From the NCBI GenBank assembly GCA_021815065.1, contig JAKAHI010000026.1, positions 1 through 9,662 of the forward strand: DNA of 9,662 nucleotides, read 5' to 3'. The notes below the pieces were generated by a model that searched no databases, had not been told where the DNA came from, and saw only the letters and a program-made list of their open reading frames with translations. Positions 1 to 7,695 of the stretch are shown piece by piece. This DNA is from a bacterium. GTDB taxonomy: Bacteria; JAMCPX01. A program made the translations under genes and the position numbers. The number at the start of each line of letters is the position of its first letter. Position 1 is the first letter of the stretch.

Positions 1-792
1 GTCGTCGATGAGGTGGTTCATAGTAATTGGACCTATAGAGATGATGTTGTATTTCAGAAAACAGCGATCAATGAAAAAGAACAGCCAAAACCGGTGCATC
101 AGCCTCCGGTAACAAAAACAAAAACAGAATCAAAAGCAGAAGAAGAATTTATTATCGAAAGAACAGCCGCACCGGTTGAGGTACAAAAAGCTGCAGAGGA
201 AATACCCGAAGAGCAAAATAAAACTTCGGAAGATATACCCCAGGAGCATCATAAAACTACGGAAGATATACTCCTTGAACTTATCGACGGTAAAAGGACC
301 GTGGGCAGCATTTATTTCATGAGCCTGTTGAGTAAAAACGAGGTAATCCTTGAACTCGGCAATATGCTCAAAGCCGGGAAAATAGCAGCGTTCCATGTTC
401 CCAAAGCACAAATACTACCCAGAAAAACGCCGATAGCTGCCAGAATTATTTCTGCAAGTAAGACCGTACTCATTTTGGTGGTCAATATTGTTATACTTCT
501 CACGATCCTTTATTATTCAAAAATCAATCCCTTGAATACGCAAGAGAAGAAAAGAGAGGTAAGATATAGCAATTTATTGAAATATATCGGCAAGTATCAA
601 CAGATAAAACTCACCAATGCCCTGGAGATATACAAACTCGAGTACGGCAGCTATCCGGACTCGCTGAAGGCTTTGGTTGACCGGCATATTGTACGGAGTA
701 AGGATTTGACTTTCCCTTACGGCAGTGAATACTATTATACGGTACAGGACGGAACGTATATATTGATTGCACCCAAATATGCAGCTAAGTAG
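1..792 (+). CDS. Membrane protein, 5'-truncated: winged-helix-like segment, TM helix and pseudopilin-like C-terminus
   Basis: The reading frame is open from base 1, so the true start lies upstream; a GTG at 13 is only an internal candidate. Numbering from base 1, residues 1-85 are low-complexity and rich in Pro, Glu, Lys and Thr. About residues 88-131 carry a DGKRTV stretch followed by alternating helices, resembling the small winged-helix unit seen at the end of DUF4388-type regulatory domains. A single hydrophobic helix spans about 154-173. The C-terminal part (about 188-263) has an amphipathic helix, then YGSYP at 215-219 and SLKALV, which resembles the globular part of GspG-type pseudopilins. 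There is no prepilin-peptidase (GFTLIE-like) site, so it is probably a membrane-anchored look-alike and not a secreted pilin. It ends 15 nt before the phoH-like gene and probably shares its transcript. Domain calls are by eye; function is unknown. Confidence 0.75.
   Translation, partial: VVDEVVHSNWTYRDDVVFQKTAINEKEQPKPVHQPPVTKTKTESKAEEEFIIERTAAPVEVQKAAEEIPEEQNKTSEDIPQEHHKTTEDILLELIDGKRTVGSIYFMSLLSKNEVILELGNMLKAGKIAAFHVPKAQILPRKTPIAARIISASKTVLILVVNIVILLTILYYSKINPLNTQEKKREVRYSNLLKYIGKYQQIKLTNALEIYKLEYGSYPDSLKALVDRHIVRSKDLTFPYGSEYYYTVQDGTYILIAPKYAAK
202..267 (+). repeat. Two-copy 33-bp imperfect tandem repeat inside the first gene
   Basis: Positions 202-234 and 235-267 are adjacent 11-codon units, each starting with ATACCC and ending with GAAGAT. 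By hand they match at 28 of 33 bases and stay in frame. They encode I-P-x-E-x-x-K-T-(S/T)-E-D in the Pro/Glu/Lys-rich linker upstream of the winged-helix-like segment. A third, degenerate start (ATACTC) follows at 268. This looks like slipped-strand duplication in a disordered linker. Confidence 0.7.
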
Positions 793-807
793 GTTATTAA
801 CATAAAT

Positions 808-1803
808 ATGGAGACAAAAGAAGCAACCAAGGTATTTGAGTCAAATGAACTTGCCAGGATCCTGTTCGGCGTTAACAATGAAAATCTCAAGGTCATAGAA
901 AACAATCTGGGTTTAAAGCTGAACGTTCGCGGCAATGTGGTAAATTATAACGGGGAAAGCGGTTCGATTGATTTTGTCAACAGACTTCTCACGGAACTTT
1001 ATACGGTTGTCGACAGAGGATATGCTGTCGGACCGCGGGATGTTCTCAACGCCATAGACATACTGAAGGAAGATCAATCCATAGATCTCACCACCATATT
1101 CCTTGACGACTCGTTTATCAACCTCAAGAAAAGAAAGATCATACCCAAAAGTCTGAATCAAAAACTTTATCTTGAGGCAATAAAAAAATATGACATTGTC
1201 ATAGCAATAGGCCCTGCAGGAACCGGTAAAACATATCTTGCAATGGCAATGGCCCTTATCATGCTTATTCGCAAAGAGGTCGACAGGATCATACTGACAA
1301 GGCCTGCTATAGAGGCAGGCGAGAAACTGGGGTTTCTGCCGGGAGACATGTATGAGAAGGTTTCTCCCTATCTCAGGCCGCTGTATGATGCGTTGTATGA
1401 TATGATGGACCAGGACCGGGCGAATGATTTGATCTACAAAGGGGTCATCGAGGTCGCCCCCCTCGCTTTCATGAGAGGAAGGACATTGAATGATTCTTTT
1501 ATCATACTCGATGAGGCTCAGAACACGACTTCGGAGCAAATGAAGATGTTTCTTACGCGGATCGGGTTCAGCTCGCGGGCGGTTGTAACAGGGGACATAA
1601 CGCAGATAGATCTGCCGCGCGACCGGCAATCGGGACTCGTAGAAAGTGTAGATGTGCTGTCCGGTATTGAAGGTATCAAATTTATACGGTTCTCGGAGGT
1701 CGATATCGTTCGACATAAGCTCATTCAGGAGATCATTAAAGCGTATGAGCTTAAAGAGAGCGGCAAGTATACCGAAAAGAACCAAAACAAGAACTATAAA
1801 TGA
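808..1803 (+). CDS. ybeZ: PhoH-like ATPase YbeZ
   Basis: This 331-residue protein has the length and layout of the PhoH/YbeZ family. An N-terminal KH-like RNA-binding region (about 1-90) precedes a P-loop NTPase. The Walker A motif GPAGTGKT lies at 135-142, and Walker B IILDEAQN at 232-239 has the catalytic D235-E236. The family sequences TRPAIEAGEKLGFLPGD and VVTGDITQIDLP are also present. YbeZ is cytoplasmic, and in Escherichia coli it partners YbeY in ribosomal RNA maturation and quality control; the close ybeY gene supports the same role here. The ATG at 808 lies 15 nt after the preceding stop and has no good Shine-Dalgarno sequence. The TGA stop overlaps the ATG of the next gene (ATGA, 1800-1803), indicating translational coupling. 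Confidence 0.96.
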   Translation: METKEATKVFESNELARILFGVNNENLKVIENNLGLKLNVRGNVVNYNGESGSIDFVNRLLTELYTVVDRGYAVGPRDVLNAIDILKEDQSIDLTTIFLDDSFINLKKRKIIPKSLNQKLYLEAIKKYDIVIAIGPAGTGKTYLAMAMALIMLIRKEVDRIILTRPAIEAGEKLGFLPGDMYEKVSPYLRPLYDALYDMMDQDRANDLIYKGVIEVAPLAFMRGRTLNDSFIILDEAQNTTSEQMKMFLTRIGFSSRAVVTGDITQIDLPRDRQSGLVESVDVLSGIEGIKFIRFSEVDIVRHKLIQEIIKAYELKESGKYTEKNQNKNYK

Positions 1804-4112
1804 ATTTACTGTCTGCTGTAAAAGCAGTTACCAAAGAAAAATATACCGGCTTCAAGCAAAAAATACCCCTTCTCAAAGACTCTCCGTATATGGTAAAAAT
1901 ACTCCTCGTGGCTCTGATAAGCATTATCATTGGTTTTATCATCTCTCCGATAACCAATATACGGAGTATAGGGCATTACCATGTGGGTGATGTTGCAAAA
2001 CAAACGATTTATGCACCCCAGGATATAGAGGCAACGGATGTTGTTGGAACGGAAAAGAATACAGAGAAAGTGTTGCAACAATTGCCTCCCGTTTTCCGTT
2101 ACAACCCCTTTATAAAACCGCGCATGTACAATACGCTTATCATGGTATTTACCACAGGGAGGTCGATGCTTCTGGAGCATAAAGACGCCGGTGATATAGC
2201 AAGGGTCTTAAACAGCGAGATGAAAAAAAATTCCGGATTGTCCCTGTCCAGGGATACGGTATTGTTTTTATACAGAAAAGGCTTCAGTAAGCCGTATGAA
2301 GACAAATTACTCGGTATCATCCAGAAATTTTACGACCGGTACAAGATCGTAGAACAAGGTGCTGTAATTCAGGACTATACGGGTACGGGCATACTGTTAA
2401 TAACGCCCGGCATAGGAAGGTTGTACATCCGCGATATCAACAGCTTTATAGATTCCCAGGATGCAAAAAATATACTCTTTGATTATGTTTCCGAAACCTT
2501 TCCGTTCCTTTCCATCGAAGACCACATTTTGCTTACAAACTTTATGACCAACTTTGTGATATCCGATGTTCAGTACGATAAAGAGACGACCGAAAGCACC
2601 AGCGCAAAGGTAAAGGCTTCGATAAAACCAATAACCATGCATTTAAAGAAAGGAGAGATAATCGTCAGGGAGGGGGAGAGGATAGACAGGAATGCATACG
2701 CGAAATTAAAGGTGATCGCAGATACCGGCATCGTGCAGCACTGGTATGTACTGATATTGTTCTATGCGTTCATATTTTTTATCTTGATCTTTTCCGTACT
2801 GGAGTTTTCTCAAAGGAATATAAGGAAATTCAGTATAACATTAAAGGACGGGCTTTTCCTTTCGATAACCCTGCTTATAACGGTTTTGATCGCACGGCTT
2901 TCGACGATGCTCACGAACATCGGCGAGATTGCATCGTTCAATATCCCTCAGGAAGCGTATTATTATGCGGCACCGATTGCCTTTGGAGGCATGATCGTAC
3001 GGCTCATACTCAATTCCGAAATAGCCATCGGGTTTAGTATCGTTGCGGGACTGACGGCAGCTATGACCGTATCAAACAATGTGTTCATTGTATTATATTA
3101 TATCATCAGCGGTCTTTTAGGCGCCCATATGCTTGCCAAGTGCGAGCAGCGATCGTCCATTATGAAGGGCGGACTGGTCGTTTCGGGAATAGGCATGTTT
3201 CTGGTCAGCATGTTTATGCTCATCCAGGGCAACCAACCGCCGGCCCAGTTTGTCATAAATATTATTATGGCTTTCTTTAGCGGTGTAACCTCGGCAATTA
3301 TGGTAACCGGGCTGACACCGGCATTCGAATCTCTTTTTGATTATGCAACCGATATTAAGCTGCTCGAACTTGCAAACCTCGAAAACCCGCTTTTGAAAGA
3401 ATTGTTTATGACGGCTCCGGGCAGTTACAACCACAGTATGATGACAGCAACCCTCGCGGAAGCTGCCGCATCCTCCATTCATGCCAACCCGCTCCTGGCG
3501 AGGGTGGCTGCCTATTATCACGATATAGGGAAGGTGAAGATGCCGGATTATTTTATAGAGAATCAGCAATATATGGCAAACAAACACGATAAGCTTTCCC
3601 CGAGTATGAGCAGTCTGATAATCATATCGCATGTAAAAGAAGGGAAAGAACTTGCAAAAGCGTATAAGATACCCCAGAGGATTATAGATATCATCATGCA
3701 GCATCACGGTACGAGCCTGGTCAAATATTTTTATGAAAAAGCAAAAGAGAAAAACGGGAACAGTATACAGGAAGAAGAGTATCATTACCCCGGTCCAAAA
3801 CCACAAACACGCGAGGCCGGTATTGTCATGCTTGCCGATGCTGTCGAGGCCGCTTCAAGGACACTTACCGAGCCAACCCCGGCAAAGATAAAGGCAATGG
3901 TGGAGAAGATCGTAAACGCACGGTTTGAGGACGGCCAGCTCGACGAGTGTACCCTGGCACTGAACGACCTGAACGAAATAAAAAAGAGCTTTGTGAAGGT
4001 ACTCTCGGCCATCTTTCATAAAAGGGTTGATTACCCCGGTTTCAAATTTAACGTACCACCCGCAAAAACCAATGGATATTCAAATATCCTCCCCATACAA
4101 AAAAAGCAGTAA
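1800..4112 (+). CDS. pgpH: PgpH-type 7TM-HD phosphodiesterase (probable c-di-AMP hydrolase)
   Basis: This 770-residue protein has the full PgpH/YqfF layout. One TM helix at about 32-50 is followed by an extracytoplasmic 7TMR-HDED sensor domain (about 55-310), a bundle of TM helices (about 315-505) and a cytoplasmic HD domain. The metal ligands typical of the family are visible: H545 in SYNHSM, H574-D575 in YYHDIGK, H611, H635-H636 in MQHHG and D680 in MLADAVEA. Characterised relatives (Listeria PgpH) hydrolyse c-di-AMP to pApA. That substrate is inferred here, because no cyclase gene lies in the window. The gene starts inside the phoH-like stop codon and its last 41 nt overlap ybeY. A phoH - pgpH - ybeY order is standard in Firmicutes and supports the assignment. 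Confidence 0.93.
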   Translation: MNLLSAVKAVTKEKYTGFKQKIPLLKDSPYMVKILLVALISIIIGFIISPITNIRSIGHYHVGDVAKQTIYAPQDIEATDVVGTEKNTEKVLQQLPPVFRYNPFIKPRMYNTLIMVFTTGRSMLLEHKDAGDIARVLNSEMKKNSGLSLSRDTVLFLYRKGFSKPYEDKLLGIIQKFYDRYKIVEQGAVIQDYTGTGILLITPGIGRLYIRDINSFIDSQDAKNILFDYVSETFPFLSIEDHILLTNFMTNFVISDVQYDKETTESTSAKVKASIKPITMHLKKGEIIVREGERIDRNAYAKLKVIADTGIVQHWYVLILFYAFIFFILIFSVLEFSQRNIRKFSITLKDGLFLSITLLITVLIARLSTMLTNIGEIASFNIPQEAYYYAAPIAFGGMIVRLILNSEIAIGFSIVAGLTAAMTVSNNVFIVLYYIISGLLGAHMLAKCEQRSSIMKGGLVVSGIGMFLVSMFMLIQGNQPPAQFVINIIMAFFSGVTSAIMVTGLTPAFESLFDYATDIKLLELANLENPLLKELFMTAPGSYNHSMMTATLAEAAASSIHANPLLARVAAYYHDIGKVKMPDYFIENQQYMANKHDKLSPSMSSLIIISHVKEGKELAKAYKIPQRIIDIIMQHHGTSLVKYFYEKAKEKNGNSIQEEEYHYPGPKPQTREAGIVMLADAVEAASRTLTEPTPAKIKAMVEKIVNARFEDGQLDECTLALNDLNEIKKSFVKVLSAIFHKRVDYPGFKFNVPPAKTNGYSNILPIQKKQ

Positions 4113-4530
4113 TCTTTTGCGGGCCGTCACCGCCCGGTGGAAACGGTTTGCTGCTTCGTATAAGGACAATGCGAAAATCCTTATTGCATTGGTCGATGAT
4201 TCCATGATGAAGGAGCTGAACGGAAGATTCAAAAATCTGGAAAAAACTACCAATGTCCTTTCGTTCGAAATGAATCAGACAGATCCCGAGGACGGTTCGT
4301 TTATTCTGGGCGAAATTATTGTATGTGTCGACACCGCGAAGCGGGAAGCTCTCCATGCCGGCATGCCTGTTTGCGATCGGCTAACGGAGTTATTCATTCA
4401 CGGGCTTGTGCACCTGTCGGGATACGATCATACGATAAACAAGAGAGAAGCCGTCAGGATGCGGAGGAAAGAAAAAGAATTGATGAAAGAATTCTCCATG
4501 ATTGACAAGAAATCCGGGAAACGAGTTTGA
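4072..4530 (+). CDS. ybeY: Endoribonuclease YbeY, rRNA maturation factor
   Basis: The defining metal-binding motif HGxxHLxGYDH is intact at residues 110-120, giving zinc ligands H110, H114 and H120. Upstream, NVLSFE and LGEIIVC are the other conserved YbeY blocks. YbeY is a cytoplasmic single-strand endoribonuclease acting in 16S rRNA 3'-end processing and 70S ribosome quality control. The ATG at 4072 gives 152 residues, the usual size. A TTG at 4027 would add 15 residues unlike the family N-terminus. The chosen start lies 41 nt inside pgpH and has no clear Shine-Dalgarno sequence, so translation probably depends on coupling. The stop overlaps the lnt start. The ybeX/corC gene that often follows ybeY is absent. 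Confidence 0.96.
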   Translation: MDIQISSPYKKSSNLLRAVTARWKRFAASYKDNAKILIALVDDSMMKELNGRFKNLEKTTNVLSFEMNQTDPEDGSFILGEIIVCVDTAKREALHAGMPVCDRLTELFIHGLVHLSGYDHTINKREAVRMRRKEKELMKEFSMIDKKSGKRV

Positions 4531-6104
4531 TCGTGCCTTTATTCTTTTCGGTCCTTTCCGGAATATTGGCCGGGTTGAGCTTCCCCAAATACGGTTTCTC
4601 ATTGATCGCATGGATAGCGTATGTGCCGCTGCTGTTTTCGATACAACAAATAAAGGGCGAAAATCAGGTCATCAAGAGTTATATGTATGGATTTGTCTCC
4701 GGATTTATAACAAATGTGATTTTGCTCTACTGGGTTGTCGTAGCAATGAACAAATATGGCAATATAAATTTAGCGGTGAGTATACTCGGGCTTGTACTGC
4801 TTGCTGCGATACTGAGCGCTCTCTACTCCGGAACATTCACCATGCTGATAAAAATATTCAGGAACGGCCGGGTATCCGGTGAAATACTCTTTATCCCGGT
4901 TGTATGGGTTGTCCTCGAATATGTCAGAACATTTCTTTTCTCCGGTTTCCCCTGGGAATTATTGGGGTATTCCCAGTACAAAGATCTTTCTCTGATACAG
5001 ATCTCGAGAATTACCTCGGTGTACGGGGTATCTTTTTTGATTATGCTCTTCAACACCCTTCTCTATGAAGCCATAATCTGGTGGTATGATACAAAAAGCA
5101 TAAGGACGGTAAAGTACCCGTACCTTTTTGCTAAAACGATTTCGATATTTTTGCTCATTACCGGCACACTCATCTATGGCGATATAACAAGAGAGAATAC
5201 AGCATCGGTTGTGCATCATACAAACGATGCAATAACCGTGGGATTAATCCAGGGCGATATAGATCAGAACCATAAATGGGACCCGGTTTACCAGGACAAC
5301 ACCATAGCCTCCTATCTATCGCTTTCGCAGGAGGCATACAATCAGTCGCATCCCCGGCTGCTCATCTGGCCTGAAACAGCTACACCCTTCTTTTTCCAGT
5401 CCGATCCCGGTTATGCATCACGGATAAGCGGTTTTGTAAAATCCCATGACCTCTATTTACTGTTCGGAAGTCCTGCCTACGACTATACGCAGAGCGGCAT
5501 GCATTATTTTAACAGCGCGTTTCTTATGGGCACCGGCGGAACGATACTGGGGCGGTATGATAAACGGCATCTGGTGCCGTTCGGTGAATACCTGCCGTTG
5601 AGACACATTTTTTTCTTTCTTAAAAAATTAACCGATACTATCGGTGCTTTCACTCCGGGCAGGCAGGGCAACCTCCTGAAATTCGGGAACGTCAGCATCG
5701 GAACGCTTATCTGTTATGAAATCATTTTTCCTCAGTTGTCCGCCGATGACGTCAGGGACGGTGCAAACCTGCTTGTTACGATAACCGACGATGCATGGTT
5801 CGGGAATACCTCTGCTCCTTACCAGCATTTGTCCATGGCGGTGTTCCGGGCCGTCGAGAACGAGAGGTTCGTCGTCCGGGCGGCAAACACCGGTATCTCT
5901 GCTGTCATAGACCCTTCAGGAAAAATCGTTGCTTCGACAAAATTATTCGTGCCTGCATTTATAGATTATAAGGTTGCCTTAATCAATACGAATACCTTTT
6001 ACTCCGCTCATGGCGACATGTTTGTTTTTGTGTGTGTCCTGCTGCTCTTATGGTTTGCCGTTCGGTATGGGTATGACCGTTTAACCAGGCAGAGCGTACG
6101 TTGA
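4527..6104 (+). CDS. lnt: Apolipoprotein N-acyltransferase Lnt
   Basis: Lnt transfers a third acyl chain from a phospholipid to the N-terminal cysteine of diacylglyceryl-lipoproteins in the inner membrane. This 525-residue protein has the expected N-terminal multi-span region (about 1-220), a periplasmic nitrilase-fold domain (about 236-485) and a C-terminal TM helix (about 497-515). The catalytic triad is visible: E283 in LIWPETA, K346 in RYDKRHLVPFGEY and C396 in LICYE. The start is TTG at 4527, which overlaps the ybeY stop as TTGA and has GGGAA six nt upstream. A GTG at 4533 is the alternative and changes only two residues. The direct ybeY-lnt junction suggests co-expression with the YbeZ/YbeY pair. 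Confidence 0.96.
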   Translation: MIVPLFFSVLSGILAGLSFPKYGFSLIAWIAYVPLLFSIQQIKGENQVIKSYMYGFVSGFITNVILLYWVVVAMNKYGNINLAVSILGLVLLAAILSALYSGTFTMLIKIFRNGRVSGEILFIPVVWVVLEYVRTFLFSGFPWELLGYSQYKDLSLIQISRITSVYGVSFLIMLFNTLLYEAIIWWYDTKSIRTVKYPYLFAKTISIFLLITGTLIYGDITRENTASVVHHTNDAITVGLIQGDIDQNHKWDPVYQDNTIASYLSLSQEAYNQSHPRLLIWPETATPFFFQSDPGYASRISGFVKSHDLYLLFGSPAYDYTQSGMHYFNSAFLMGTGGTILGRYDKRHLVPFGEYLPLRHIFFFLKKLTDTIGAFTPGRQGNLLKFGNVSIGTLICYEIIFPQLSADDVRDGANLLVTITDDAWFGNTSAPYQHLSMAVFRAVENERFVVRAANTGISAVIDPSGKIVASTKLFVPAFIDYKVALINTNTFYSAHGDMFVFVCVLLLLWFAVRYGYDRLTRQSVR

Positions 6105-6164
6105 AGAAGGATGTGTGCTTATCATGACGGTGGTAATGACAGAAAAATTAATCTATGCTATGAA

Positions 6165-6410
6165 ATGAACATGAACATTACGATACTGGATCTATTCAAT
6201 AAGAGGCTCGATGCATCGCTGCAGAATAATATAAAAATACCGTTTTATTATTTTATTCTGATTTTTTCCATTTTTGTGATAGTGCTCTTTCCCCTGTATG
6301 TAAAGGGTAATGGCGCAAAGCCGTTGCCATGGCTCCTTACCGCTCTGTTCCTCGGTATCATCCTGTTTCTGTTGTACATAATATATATTACCGGCGGGTT
6401 CAATGGTTAA
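6165..6410 (+). CDS. Small two-helix membrane protein, unknown
   Basis: This frame gives 81 residues with two hydrophobic segments, about 25-46 and 55-75, joined by a short KGNGAKP loop. The two charges in the N-terminal segment (K13, R14) and the loop suggest a helical hairpin in the inner membrane. The start is uncertain. The ATG at 6111 gives 99 residues, but the AAGAAGG before it touches the start codon, too close to serve it, and the extra residues look non-coding. ATGs at 6165 and 6171 give a more natural N-terminus but lack a Shine-Dalgarno sequence. The gene follows lnt closely and overlaps the next gene by 8 nt, so it is probably in the same operon. I do not recognise the family. Confidence 0.6.
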   Translation: MNMNITILDLFNKRLDASLQNNIKIPFYYFILIFSIFVIVLFPLYVKGNGAKPLPWLLTALFLGIILFLLYIIYITGGFNG

Positions 6411-6819
6411 GAGATTTTTCCTTATATGCATCAGTGTTTTCATTGCGCATACGGCGTACGCCCAATCCCTTGATACGACCGTGCATAAATTTTGTTCTGA
6501 ACTCAAGGATAAAGATATAACGAGCATACACACCCGGACAATGCTTTTGCCTTATTTTGTCTCGGAAAACGACTTGTCCAATTTTATCGTTTATATGAAT
6601 ATAAAAATGAATAACGCCGGGTTCAGAAAGTTCACCGTTTTGAACTGTACAACGAAAGAGATAAAAAACAACGGTATCGATGCGGAGGGAGAGCTTGAAA
6701 TTACCGGAGAAGGGGCATTATTTTTCTTGAAAAAGCATGTTCTTATTCTGACGGTATGGATAAACAAGGACAACTCGTGGTATGTGGAATCACCGTCAAC
6801 GATAAATACGGATCAATAA
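6403..6819 (+). CDS. Secreted/periplasmic protein with signal peptide, unknown
   Basis: The 138-residue product begins with a typical Sec signal peptide: K3-R4, a hydrophobic core, then AYA-QS, predicting cleavage after residue 20. There is no lipobox cysteine. The mature part of about 118 residues starts with a helical region (VHKFCSELKDKDI) and ends in alternating beta-like strands closing with WYVESPS. That pattern is reminiscent of NTF2-like/SnoaL-type folds, but this is a weak visual impression. Its ATG lies 8 nt inside the preceding small membrane-protein gene, so the two are probably translationally coupled and may work together in the envelope. It is the last gene of the cluster; no rho-independent terminator is visible after it. 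Confidence 0.75.
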   Translation: MVKRFFLICISVFIAHTAYAQSLDTTVHKFCSELKDKDITSIHTRTMLLPYFVSENDLSNFIVYMNIKMNNAGFRKFTVLNCTTKEIKNNGIDAEGELEITGEGALFFLKKHVLILTVWINKDNSWYVESPSTINTDQ

Positions 6820-6866
6820 GTCGAACAACTCTTTCCCTGCGGCGAACCAAAGAACAAACCTACTTA

Positions 6867-6894
6867 TTGCAATTTTTGGTAAACAGCGTTTAAT
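6867..6894 (+). promoter_or_regulatory. Candidate sigma70-type promoter for tRNA-Ala
   Basis: TTGCAA (6867-6872, 4/6 to consensus) and TTTAAT (6889-6894, 5/6) are separated by 16 nt. Transcription would start around 6901, giving a leader of roughly a dozen nt before the tRNA. This is by inspection only; placement in the 93-nt gap just upstream of an isolated tRNA gene adds support. Confidence 0.4.
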
Positions 6895-6912
6895 AACCAT
6901 GTATCAGGAAAT

Positions 6913-6988
6913 GGGGCAGTAGCTCAGCTGGGAGAGCGCCACGTTCGCAACGTGGAGGCCGAGGGTTCGATCCCCTTCTGCTCCACCA
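6913..6988 (+). tRNA. tRNA-Ala (anticodon CGC)
   Basis: The 76-nt cloverleaf is complete. The acceptor stem GGGGCAG pairs with CTGCTCC and contains G3:U70, the main alanine identity element. The D stem is GCTC/GAGC, the anticodon stem CCACG/CGTGG with loop TTCGCAA (anticodon CGC, reading GCG), and the T arm GAGGG-TTCGATC-CCCTT. The discriminator is A, and the CCA end is encoded at 6986-6988. A run of six T follows almost at once. The gene lies alone between the lnt cluster and dedA. Confidence 0.97.
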
Positions 6989-7038
6989 TTTTTTCAATAA
7001 TAATTGTAATTGCCGCTGTGTTCGTGTATACAGAAATC

Positions 7039-7641
7039 ATGAATGAGTTAGATGCCCTGCTTTCCAATCTGTACCCGTGGTCTTACATTATCATAGGCGC
7101 TGGAGTCATGATCGAAAATGCGGGTATACCCATACCGGGTGAGACCATGATGATCGCAGCAAGTATACTTTCGTCAACCGGCAGCCTTGATCCCTACAGT
7201 GTGATTGCCAGCGGCGCAACCGGTGCAATAATCGGTGACAATATAGGATATTGGATTGGAAGGATTGGCGGGAGGAAACTGCTCGTTCGCGTATCAAATA
7301 AATTCACTTATGCTGAGCACGCGGTAAAAATAACGGAAAAATATTTTAAGAACTACGGCGGAGTAACGGTTTTGCTCGCACGGTTTATAACCGGTGTAAG
7401 GATATTTGCAGGGCCCCTCGCCGGTGTAGCGAGTATGGATTTCAAAAGATTTTTCGTTTTCAACGCCATTGGAGCAATCGTCTGGGCAAGTGTACTGGTG
7501 TTTGGAATCATGTACCTTGGCACTATGTACATGACCTACATCAAGGATTATCAGTATGCAAATTATATAATTTATGGACTTTTATTTTTAGTATTGTTAT
7601 CTATTACTTACAGAATAGTTAAAAAAATGAGAACTCCTTAA
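7039..7641 (+). CDS. DedA-family inner-membrane protein
   Basis: The ATG at 7039 gives 200 residues, a normal DedA length. An in-frame start at 6952 would lie inside the tRNA, and GTGs at 7018 and 7024 have no ribosome binding site. Family marks are present: ENAGIPIPGE with E26 and E35, GDNIGYWIGR at 66-75, and the RFITGVR block at 115-121 followed by GPLAGVASM. Many DedA proteins read F-x-P-G-x-R there; this one has Thr for Pro, a variant I believe occurs in the family. Hydrophobic segments include about 15-34 and two near the C-terminus. DedA relatives are implicated in flipping undecaprenyl phosphate or phospholipids and in membrane homeostasis; the exact substrate here is unknown. It starts 50 nt after the tRNA and 54 nt before rnc. 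Confidence 0.93.
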   Translation: MNELDALLSNLYPWSYIIIGAGVMIENAGIPIPGETMMIAASILSSTGSLDPYSVIASGATGAIIGDNIGYWIGRIGGRKLLVRVSNKFTYAEHAVKITEKYFKNYGGVTVLLARFITGVRIFAGPLAGVASMDFKRFFVFNAIGAIVWASVLVFGIMYLGTMYMTYIKDYQYANYIIYGLLFLVLLSITYRIVKKMRTP

Positions 7642-7695
7642 AAGGTCAACGAGCGGCATAAAAAGCAGAACATTCATTATAGATGAAAAATTATT

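Noticed and set aside
913..1785. 290-codon open frame on the minus strand antisense to ybeZ
   Set aside because: It lies entirely within a gene with intact Walker motifs, and its translation is rich in Cys, His and Tyr with no recognisable domain. It is a by-product of codon bias.
3117..3806. 229-codon minus-strand frame inside pgpH
   Set aside because: Its translation has no domain pattern, and the plus strand encodes the conserved TM bundle and HD domain. It is a shadow frame.
6985..6996. T run directly after tRNA-Ala as a terminator
   Set aside because: No hairpin other than the tRNA's own arms precedes it, and dedA could be read from the same transcript.
6952..7038. N-terminal extension of the DedA protein starting at 6952
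   Set aside because: The first codons would lie in the tRNA-Ala gene and the extension has no family similarity. The ATG at 7039 fits DedA length and N-terminus.
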